Assembly (NCBI GenBank): GCA_009823505.1
Contig: VZQC01012328.1
Location: 229,891-293,890 of the forward strand
Direction of reading: 5' to 3'
DNA from: Rhizomys pruinosus
Taxonomy: Eukaryota > Chordata > Mammalia > Rodentia > Spalacidae
Length of the DNA: 64,000 nucleotides
Shown: positions 47,777 to 59,700 of the stretch, in pieces
Layout of the letters: every line of letters starts with the position of its first letter
Numbering within the stretch: position 1 is the first letter of the stretch
Program-made: the position numbers and the translations under genes
Notes under the pieces: model-generated
Seen by the model: only the letters and a program-made list of their open reading frames with translations
Database searches by the model: none
Told to the model about the DNA's origin: nothing

Positions 47777-50700
47777 TTGGTCTTTTTGAGACAGGATCTC
47801 CCTTTAGTCCCAGCTGACCTGGAGCTTGCTCTGTAGACCAGGCTGGCCTTGAACTCACAGAGATCCTCCTGCCTTTGCCTCCCGAGTGCTAGGATTAAAG
47901 GCATGCACTGTCATGCCAAGCTGTCATTCCTTTTACTAAATATGTGTGATAACCATCAAAACAGGTGTGAAGTAATAGGTCATGGTAGTTTGACACACTT
48001 GACCCTAATTGCCAAATGATGTAGAGCATACTTTTTTGTGTGTACTGGCCATTTAAGGTCTTTGCAGAAATGATTGTTGAAATCCTGTGTTGATTTTTAA
48101 ATTAGATTATTATTGTTCTGTTATAGAAGTTCTTGCCCGGCGTGGTGGCACACGCCTTTAATCCCAGCACTCTGGAGGCAGAGGCAGGCGGATCTCTGAG
48201 TTCAAGGCCAGCCTGATCTACATAGCTAGCTCCAGGCCAGCTGGGACTAAAGGGAGACCCTGTCTCAAAGAGACCAAAAAAAAAAAACCTTAAACATAGG
48301 TGCCAGATTTTTATCTTTCACCAGCTACCTAGTTTGCAAAGGTTTTCCCCCATTTTGAGGACTGTCTTCTACCCTCTTGGTATTGTCGTCCTTGGATGTC
48401 ATTCCTTTATGGGAGGGAACGTTATTTTAAGAGCTGGCTCAGTGGCTAAGTGTGCATGCTGCTCCTGCAGGGGACCCGAGTTCAGTTCCCAGCATCCACA
48501 CTGGGCTTCTCACATCTTCCAGCTCCGGGGAATCTGACATCTCTGGCCTTTACAGGCCCTGTGGTTACATGTGTGTTTGCATGCATAAACACACACAAAT
48601 AACTAAAAATAAAATATGAATCTTTTATATTTTATTGAATGACTTATCAAGCTTCATTTCTTTAAGGTGTTGACTTTAAGGTGAAAACAATTTCAGTGGA
48701 TGGAAATAAGGCTAAACTTGCAATATGGGTAAGAGTTTTTAAATGTATTTTTATAAATGTTAAACTTTTTAGCAAAGCAGAAATTGATTTATTTAGTATT
48801 TGAGATGAATGAACAACTTGTATTAAATAGCTTTCCTACTTGTATAAAAACTTTTCTTGGAGGATTTGATATCACTTATTATGCAGTAAATGGTTATAAT
48901 GGGTAATTAGGCAGAAGCTTTTAATCCCTTTAGAGTATTTCAAAACGAATAGAGTGTTAAATTTTTCACCTGCCAGAGCAGGTCAGTTTTGTTGGTTACA
49001 TTTCATCATAATTAAAAAGATCAATACTAATGGAAATTGTCATGGGGAAGAAAAATGAAGGGAATATTATCTTTCCCTGTCTGTTACAGATATTAATAAA
49101 ATTTGAGTGAATTTTTGGATTAATTCTGCCATTGTGACATACACTGTGATCAACATTGCTTCCCAGCTACACTGTTTCATGCCACTGGGAAGAACATCAA
49201 AGTGGCTCAGAATCTTTATGAGTCTATTAGTCTCTAAATAGGATTGCTAATATGTAAATATACTATGCATATTTTGGTAAAATGTTATTTCTAAACCTCC
49301 ATAATTAAATATATACATTTTATAACATGATAAGCAGTATTTTTTTTTTTTTTTTGTCTTTTTGAGACAGGGTCTCCCTGTAGCCGCAGCTGTCCTGGAT
49401 CTCACTCTGTAGACCAGGCTGGCCTTGAACTCACAAAGATCCCCCTGCTTCTGCCTCCCAAGTGCTAGGATTAAAGGCGTGTGCCACCACACCTGGCGTG
49501 ATAAGCAGTATTAAGCTGGTTAGCAGTCATCAAGTTGAGTCATACTCACATGGTGGTCACATGGTCAGTGCTGCCTCAGTGACAGTCACAGACTGAACAA
49601 CAAGTTGATGTCACTGGTGTTTTCTGAAATGTTACCCTGTTTGCCTCTCTCCCCTAAGTAAGTATAGTTAATACCAGTGAGAACAATAATGTCTAGAAAG
49701 CATTCTGGAAAATGATGGACTAGGCATTGTAAAATATGTTGAACTATTCAAGAGTCTCCTGGCGTGTGTGCTAAGGTGGAGCCTGACTTTCTGTGCTTTT
49801 TGTGGCTAGTTTGTTTCTTTTTTCTGCCCTTGCTATGCAGTGGGAAGTGTGCAGATTGGAGTAGGATCTCACCTGGGCAGCTGCCCTGAGAATTTTCTCC
49901 CATACAGGGCCCAGAGGGTTGTTTTTGTTTTTGTTTTTGTTGTGCTAAATTTACTGTTTACTTCCTGCTTAAATGCTGGCACATAATTTTGGAAATTTAT
50001 ATTTGCCTTAGGTGTATAAAAAAACTTTTTAAACATTGTTTACCACTGTTTAACATAAAAAATATTTCTAGAGCAAAATACCAGTTCATTCTAAAAAGGT
50101 AACACAGTAAAAAATTGGCGCAGAAAAAAAGTTTATCTTTAATTATTGTGTGCTTTTTTTTTTTTTTTTTTTTTTTAAGTCATATGTCACCATTCTCGGC
50201 CCAAAGACAGTTCCTAGCCACCATGTGGGTGCTGGGAATCGAACCCGGGTCCTCTGGTAGAGCAGTCAGCACTCCCAACCACTGGGTCATCTCTCCAGCC
50301 CCATGTGTGCATGTTAATAAACATGCCTAAAAATATCTAAATGCATGTGTGTATACTATTACACCTGTGTGTACATGCTTCTTTTCAAAAGAGGGGAATA
50401 TTTATGTTTTTGTTCTGCTTCATTCCTCCTCTCCCTGCCCATCAGTTTCATGGGCTGTGTTTTAACCTACTCTACTCTTAGGCAGAAGTTCCTAACTGCT
50501 AGCAGTTGTTCGCAGAGGTAGCCCTGTTTCAGTAAACCCTGTGCATTACACGTCTGCCTCTGCACTAAGCATCGATACCTCGAAGCAGATACAAAGATTT
50601 GACAGTGGTATTGTCCACCAAGTTTGTTTATTTATTTATTTATTTATTTATTTTTGGTCTTTTCGAGACAGGGTCTCCCTGTAGCCCCAGCTGTCCTGGA

Positions 50701-53700
50701 ACTCACTCTGTAGACCAGGCTGGCCTTGAACTCACAAAGATCCACCTGCCTCTGCCTCCCGAGTGCTAGGATTAAAGGCGTGCGCCACCACGCCCGGCCA
50801 AGTTTATTTTCATATTCATGCCTCTAACACCTTAATCTATACTAAATGTTGCCATCTTTCTCATTTATGTCTCTGTAATATTGTTTTACTTATATCTGTA
50901 TTTTGTAGTTCTTCTGGTACTGATCGTATTTGTAAATTGGTTTTTCTTTTGCTATACATAGCCCATTTTTATATTACTGCTCATCAATTTTCCATTAAAA
51001 TTTTATTTATATATAAAGATTAAAATCTTTATATATAAATAAAAGCTGTTTGCTAGCTACATTTTTCTACTCTGTCGTTTATCCTTAAAACCTGTTAAGA
51101 TGATTATATGTTTGTTCTTATACATGTATGTGGCACTAATTCTCTTACGCTGAAGGCTTTTTTCCAGTTTGTCATACCACTGTCAAATCTTGTTGAAGAT
51201 GAGGTGGGATGGGAAGGAGACAGATGGGATGCTCTGCCGCATCAAGGCTTTGTAGTATTTCTATGATTGGGTCATTTATTTCCTTCTAGGAATCTGTACT
51301 GTACCCTTACTCTGCTATGGTGTTAGCTGTGTAAATACACTGAGGTCCTGTCCCTTGTTTAGCTGCAGGGCCCTGTCCCCACTGATCATGAGCCACACAG
51401 CATCTTTTCTACCTTGGCCTCACTGCCACTCCTTACATTCTCTTACTTAGCCTTTCCTGGTCTTTTTCAAATTTATCTGTATCTGTCTTCTGTAATCTCT
51501 TCTCTCCTTGCTTTGCCCCATCTGAAAATAAAACCATAGCGCACAGATTATACTCAACATTATACTCCACACTGAACTTATTTCTGGTTTTGAAAACAGA
51601 CACAAGCAAATATTTAGTGGTATTATGTGTATAGTTACTACATATACTAGTTGAATCCTATGGCCCAAGGTTTTGGATTTCCCCCTGAAATTATCATGCC
51701 AAAACACTTTTATAAATGAATCCAAAAATGTCAAGACTTTTTAACATCTGGTCTTAATTAAATTTTCACATAAATTGTTAAAATTCCATATAATATTTTA
51801 ATATTAAAACCTTTTTTATACTTGCCTTTATTTTTTTTAACTTGCCTTTACTTTTAAAATATTAGACTGTTAAGTTTGTTTTTTTTATTTTATTTGGAAT
51901 TGCAGGTCTGATTTTTATGTTGTATTTCATTAAAGCAGTTTGTATTTTTCATTATTGTTCAGTATTGGGGATACAAACACATACACATGAACACACAAAT
52001 GTATATATGCATGATAGGAACACTTTGGGAAGGAATCTAACTTACTAAGTTGTCTGAGCTGGCCTTAAACTTGCTATACAGCCCAGGCAAACCACCTTGT
52101 GTTCCAAGTAACTGTGATTATAGGCCTGTGTGTGCCACCAAGGCAATTCTTTTATGTTCATTCATTCATTCACTCATTCATTCTGTGTGTACAGATGAGT
52201 GAGGGAATACTTGCGCCATGACACACATGTGGAGGTCAGAGGACAGCTTCCCAGAGCAGGTTTTCTCCTTCCACCATGCGTTCCAGGGATTCAATTTAAA
52301 GATAGTCAGACTTGCAAGGCGAGCTCTTTACCTGCTGGGACATCTTGCCAGCCCAGCCAGCCCAAGGCAGGTTTTGAAGGTGATAGGTCTGGAGAGATGG
52401 CCTAGCGGTTAAGAGCGCCGACCTCTCTTACAGAGGAACCGGGTTCGATCCCCAGCACCCACATGGAGGCCGAACCGTCTGAAACTCCAATTCCAGGAGA
52501 ACTCCAGTTCCAGGGGAATCCGACACCCTCTTCTGACCTCCGCGGCATTGCACGACATGGGTGCACAGACTTGCATGCAGACAGTACATTCATACACATA
52601 CAGAAATAAATAAATAAATAAATAATTAATTAAAAAAAAGTTGATAGGTCTAGAAATTGAGATTTTGGAAATAGGCTCAAGGGATTGCTGAGTGGTTAAA
52701 AGCATTTGCTCTTATGCAGAGGACCTTCCTTCAGTTCCCAGCACAAAGGTTGGGCAGCTCAGGAGTGTCAGTAGCTGCAGGAGATTCCACACTCTCTTCT
52801 GGCCTCCACAGGCAGTGCACTCACATGCACATATCAGCCACCCACAGACACACACCTATATACTTAATTACAGACATATACCTAATTAAGAACAATAAAA
52901 AGAAATCTTTAAAAATAGACTTAGGAAAACAGGTTTTTTTGATTTTTTTTTTTTTTTGTCTTTTTGAGACAGGGTCTCTTATTATGCAAATAAAAGCACT
53001 TCTTTGTAACATCAAGGTCTGCATGACTTGAGCTTGAGTCCTTGCTAGTTGAATGCTGTGAGAGAGGAACTATGTTTCCAGCATAGAAAAAGCTCATTCC
53101 TTAATTTCCAGTTTTCTCTTCTATGACTAATTTTACCCTTTAATTTTGGAATCCATAGCTTTTCTTTCTATTCCCTTTCTCTCTCTTAAAAAAAATACTA
53201 GCATTCAGAATATTTTCTGATGGAATTCTGAAGCTTAGAATGCTGTGGATTGTGAGTGCTGGGATTACGGGTGTGCACTACCACGCCCAGCAAGAGGGAG
53301 GTTTTTTAAAGACATTTTGAGGCCAAAACATTTTTTGAGAGGAAGGAATCATTGTTTAATCACAAACTTACTGTTTGGAAATTTTAATTATCTTATGTCT
53401 TCCCTTAAACATGACATAATTGTGGTCAGTTTCCATTGTGTTAAAAATCCAGGAACAAGGACCTTGTACGCTTACAAATCTGTGAAAGGATGTGTCATGT
53501 TCAAAGCTGTTTACATCGAAAGGTATTTTCTTTGTAAGCTTCTCTTCTGGGACTGTACATTTCTCCAGATTCTCTCAGTTCTCTTATGGCATTTCTTTTC
53601 TTAGGCCAAACAAAGAAACTATTTTGCTAGAACCCCTCATGGCTGTTTTAGAATTCTCCTTTAGTCTTATAAACTTAGAGCTTTTCACACTATGTCTGTA

Positions 53701-56700
53701 GGAGCTTCTGCTGTCTCATAGCAAAACTTCATTGTGTAAAGTAATGCTGAGAGCTAAGATGAAATTTAATGTGTGCTTTTAGCCCAGGTTACTTTATATC
53801 AATAGGCTGTAAGACCTTTTCTTAAAGGGCCAGATAGTAAATCTTTAGTCCAACTCCAAACTGGGCCATATGTTGTGATATATAATGTATGGACCTGGCT
53901 GTTTTTCAAATTTCCTTTCCTAAATCCTTTTGTAACAAAGCTGGTGGTAATGGACTGAAGCAGCAGTTTGCCAAACCCTGCTTTGTAAGATCCTAAGTTC
54001 CTAGAAGTGAGAGACAGTGAAGGAGCCAGGCCTTTAAGAGGAGGCTTCTGAAAGTAGTCCCCCTCCTACCCTTCCCTCCCCTCCCCCTTTCTTCTGCTCC
54101 CTCCCCTCCCTTCCCCTTTCCCTCCCTCCTCCTTCCTCCCTCCTCCTCCTTTTCCTTTCTTCCCCTTCCTCTTCTCTCTCCTCCCCTTTTTGTCCTCTCC
54201 CTTCTGTAATAAGTAGTATTAAAAGAATACTCAGAGTCCCTTTTTAAAAGGCCAACTTTAGGGCTGGAGAGATGGCCTAGCGGTTAAGAGTGCCAGCTGC
54301 TCTTGCAGAGGACCCGGGTTCCATCCCCAGCACCCACATGGCAGCCGAGAACCATCTGAAACTCCAATTCCAGGAGAACTCCAGTTCCAGGGGAATCTGA
54401 CACCCTCTTCTGACCTCCACGGCATTGCACGACACAGGTGCACAAACTTACATGCAGACAGTACATTCATACACATACAGAAAAAAAAAAATTAAAAAAA
54501 GGCCAACTTTAAAATTCCTCTCCTGAGCTGGGCGTGGTGGCGCACGCCTTTAATCCTAGCACTTGGGAGGCAGAGGCAGGCGGATTTTTGTGCATTCAAG
54601 GCCAGCCTGGTCTACAGAGTGAGTTCCAGGACAGCTGGGGCTACAGGGAGACCCTGTCTCGAAAAGACCAAAAAAAATTCCTCTCCTGAAACTGAGTTTA
54701 GGATCATGACTTTCAAAGAAATGGGTTTCATGTGTGATAAAAAAAATCTTAAGTCCATAATGACAAAATACCTTTACTTGCTTGCATTTTTCTAGACATG
54801 ATCCAGTTCATTGGTTTTATTTTTGTTAACACTTAGCAGTGAACACACTTGTAGTTCCAGGTGGTTTTAATAATGCTACTTGAGTCTTCTCTTGAATTAG
54901 TTCATTTAACTTGATGTTATTTCTACTTTGCTTTGTCACTTTCAGGATACTGCTGGTCAAGAGAGGTTTAGAACATTAACTCCCAGCTATTACAGAGGTG
55001 CACAAGGTGTTATATTAGGTAAGTTTTTCCTTTAACACAGTTTAAAATGTTATTTATTGGTTTATTATAGGACAATAAATAATTTTCTTTAGGGCTACAT
55101 TGGTATATATGTGTGCCTATACATACATATTTAAGTTGCCTAATTTAGTATGAATGAATCCTAAAACTTTAAAAATTTTCAACTCTTTCCCCAGAAATTT
55201 AGAAACAAAGATAAGACTATTATCTTTGGTTTGAAAAGTCATATTTTTGAGGATGTAAACTGAGAATTAACCCATATATGTTCATCTGTTTGGAGTATTA
55301 TCAAAAACTGTCTTTATGCATCAGTGAATTAATACATGCTTCAGTCTTTAAATAGAATATTTGCCACAAGGTAGAATCTGCTTCATCTATCTCGTTTATA
55401 TAAAAACAGCATTTATTTGTTTGCTCGTTTTGTCTTTTTGAGGCAGGGTCTCTCCCTGTAGTCCCAGCTGGCCTAGAACTTGCTATAGAGACCAGGCCGG
55501 CCTGAAATTCAACAGGGATCCACCTGCCTCTGCCTTCTGAGTGCTGTGATTAAAGGTGTGTGCCACTATGCCTGGCAAAAGTAGCACTCTTAACATTAAA
55601 GATTTGTAGTCAGGTGAAACTTAGAAGCCAAATGTGGACTCCTCACATAATATGCTGAGAGGTTCATAGTCACTCTCTGTTTTGCTTGAACATCTCTTAA
55701 GTTTAGCAAACAAACTAAGTGCTATCCTTATGATGTAAGGTGACAACCAGAGGACAGTGATAATAGAGAGAAACAGGATCCCATCCACTCAGTGACACTT
55801 TTCTTTAAAGTTGCAAGTTCTGATCCTTCTAATAAATTAAGGTCATAGATGTTATAATTATGTAATTTTTTTATGTCTTATTAAGATTTGGGTTAAGGTA
55901 CTGTCTTTGGACAAACCTCTCATTATCAGGCCGCCATGTGCTATACCTAGCTTTCCTTGTCATGCAGGGTATAATTTCCTTTTTATCGCTACCTGTGTTA
56001 ATAAGATTGAACTTTGTCTCATGTTTTTTAAACATTGTTAAGTATTGAAGACTTAATGGAAAACAGACTTGCATAGAAAGTAACATCAGCTTCTAGTGCA
56101 TATCACAAGTATATCTGTCTCTTATTTTGTATGCTTTTAAAATTAATGGCTTCACTTTTATTTCAGTTTATGACGTCACAAGAAGAGACACCTTTGTTAA
56201 ACTGGATAATTGGTTAAATGAATTGGAAACATACTGTACAAGAAATGACATAGTAAACATGCTAGTTGGAAATAAAATTGATAAGGTAAAAAGCAGATAC
56301 TTGGCATTTGGGCAGCTCATTTTGTGGGAAGGTTGGGGTAGAAATAAGATTTGAACCTAGCACTTCCTGCATGCTAGACATATGTTCTAGTCCTGAGCTA
56401 AATCTCAACCCTTTTCTTTTCCTTTTGAGAGGGTGTTGCTAAGTTGCCTAGCCTGGGCTCAGATTTAGATCTTCCTGGCTTGGCCTCCCCACTAGCTGGG
56501 ATCACAGTTAAGGATACACAGGTGGCAGCCTTTGAAAATCACGGCCTTTATCTTGTAGGAAAATCGTGAAGTTGACAGAAATGAAGGCTTGAAATTTGCA
56601 CGAAAGCATTCCATGTTATTCATAGGTAAGTACATAAGTGTATCCTTCTAATTCTAAGAAGAATTTCTAGAGTTTTTGCTGAATTTATCCTTAGGAACCA

Positions 56701-59700
56701 TAAAATACATTCAGTTCATAGTTGTCTTGTGCCACAAAAATCTAATTGTAGAATGAGATTCTTTCTAAACAGGATCATGTATGTATGAAATCATAGACTA
56801 CAGTAGAATCATTCCCCATAGCATAGCATGACAGTCAGTGAAGTAGACACCCAGATTTGAAGTTGTACTCTGTTGGTCCATGTGCTGGAGGTACCAGCAC
56901 CATCTGGGAGTTTGTTCTTAATAGAAGTCTCCTCCCAGGCCCTACTCCACTGTATTAGTTACTTTTCTGTGGCTGTGATAAACACCATGACCAAAAGGGA
57001 TTCATAGTGGGGAGAATTTATTTGGGCTTGCAGGAGAGTCCAGAATGACAGGGGAGGCGTGGCAGCAGGCTGCAGAAGAAGAAAGCTGAGAGATCACGTC
57101 TCCAACAGCCACTGGAAATTGAGAAAGTGAACTTGGAAGTGGGAGCACGCCATGCATTCTCAAAGCCACCCCCAGTGATGTATTTTCTGTAGCAGGGCCA
57201 TCCCTCCTGAAGATTATATAACCTCACCAAGCAGCCACCAACTGAGAACCAAGTGTTCACATACCTGAACCTCTGTGGGACGTTACTCAGCAGGCCACTG
57301 TTCCCACACTTTCTGAATTGGAATCTGAATTTTAGCAGCCTTTCCATGTGGTTTCTGTACACCTTAATAGTTGAGGCACATGGAAGAGCATGGAGTGGCA
57401 AAGTGAAGCATGCGTCAGTGCCTCCTGCCCTTCCAGTGGATTAAGCTCTCTCATGCTCATTACTACAGCATTTGGCTGCTCCATGCTGCATGATAGTTCA
57501 GAAGTTCCCACAAAGCCACACAGCCCATAAAGCATAAAATACTTACTTTCTGGCCCTTCACAGAGTTTCCCAGCCCCTCATACAGCTGTGGAAGTTTTCC
57601 AAAGTCTCTGTGCTATCACAGGAGTGAAAAACAGTTCCTGTTAAGTCCTAAGCTTGGCCTGGAGAGATGGCTCAGCAGTTGTGCCTACTGCTGCAGCGGA
57701 GGCCTCACGTTTCATTCCCATCACCCATGCTATAAACCCACACTGTCTGTAACTCCTACCCAGGGATCCGACACCTCTGGCATGCAGGTGACCCACACGT
57801 ATACATAATTAAAAATAAAATTACCCAAGCTGTTTCCATTTGACATGGAAACATAATTACTGATTTACCTATTCCATGTTTATTAAAAGCTACTAGGAAC
57901 TTATTGGAGGAATTGCAAGAACATTCTAAATAGAAGCAGGATAGTTTATGTGAACAATATCAATGAGTTCAGAACAGAATTAAATGTTGCCTTTGCTGTT
58001 TGATTGCTGCACTCCCATATATTAGCTTATTCCATACTTTTCGGCTGTGGAGGATATAACATTGAACAAAACAGACAAACTCCTACTCTCATGGAGCTTG
58101 CATTCTACTACAGGAAAAGGTTAAAAAGTAAGTAGTACTATGTGGAGGACATGTAAGAGGAGAAAGGATGACGCCATGGAGGGCAGATAGGGGTAGTGCT
58201 TCGAAGTAATGTAGTGAACATCTAGACGCTGAAGAATGCCAAACATTCCAGAAGTAAGAAACAGCTTAGTGTGTCTACAAAACAGAAAGGAGGCCTAGAG
58301 AGGTGGCTCAGTGGTTAAGAGCACTGGCTGTTCTTGCCGAAGACCCAGGTTCAGATCCAAGCACCCACATGGCAGCTAAGAACCGTCTTTAACTTCAGTT
58401 CCAGGCGATCCTACTCCCTCTTCTGACCTCTGCAAACATTGTACAACATGGGTGTACTTACATACACATAAAATAAAAATAATAAATAAAAAAAATTTTT
58501 TTGGTCTTTTTGAAACATGGTCTCCCTGTAGACCCTGCTGGCCTGGAACTCACTACATAGACCATGCTGGCTTTGAACTCACAGAGATCTGCCTGCCTCT
58601 GCCTCCTGAGTGCTGGGATTAAAGACATGTACCACCATGCTGGCCTATAAATAAAAAAAAATATATTTTTATGTGTATGAGTGTACTGTCTGCATGTAAG
58701 TAGGTGCACCTGTGTCATGCAATGCTGTGGAGGTCAGATTCCCCTGGAACTGGCGTTAAAGACGGTTCTTAGCTGCCATGTGGGTGCTGGGAATCGAACC
58801 CGGGTCCTCTGCAAGAGCAGTCGGTGCTCTTAACCGATGAGGTTGTGGGTTGCAGGTTACCATGTATTTGCAGAAGGAGGCTAGTAGGAGATGAGATTAT
58901 AAGGTCATGTTAGACCTTGGGTATGGTAGTAAGAACTATATTCAGTGTGTGGTAGAAAGCAGTGGAAAGTCATGTGATGGGTGCTCTTAATTAAAAGTCC
59001 CTCATGTAGAGGATGAGCCATGAGATGTGAAGGTAGGAAGCTGGTTTTTCTATTGCAGTAGCCCAGTGAGTAAAGCTGGTGTTTTTACTACCAGTGGGGA
59101 GTGGAAAGTTGGCAGATCCATGAGATGCTTTATAAAAGTGGCAGGATCTGTGGATAAATTGGATTGGGGCCTAAGGAAAGGGAATGATCAAAGACAGCTC
59201 CAAGCTTTTAGCATGAACAAGTAATAGGTAGATTACTCCTATAACTTGAAGATTGAGATAAAGAGGTTTAGGCCTAGGGAAATGGGAATCAAGAAGTTTA
59301 CTTATAATGGGGCATTTGCAGATACCAGTAGACATGCTGGCCATTTACATGGCATGTGAAGGGCTGCAGAGATGACTTCAAGAATGTGAATCCAGGGGCC
59401 GGAGAGATGGCTCAGTGGTTAAGAGCGCCAACTGCTTTTGCAGAGGCCCCAGGTTCGATTCCCAGCACCCACATGGTGGCTAAGAACAGCCTTTAACTCC
59501 AGTTCCAGGGGAATCCGATGCCCTCTTCTGACCTCTGTGGCATTGCACGGCACGAGTGCACCAACCTACATACAGACAGTACACTCATACACATTAAAAA
59601 TAATAATAAAAAAAAGAATGTGAATCCAAAGAAGCAGCTTGAACCCTGAACTCTGGAGTACTCAAGCGAGGGGTAAGCAGAAAGGGATACATGAAGATAA

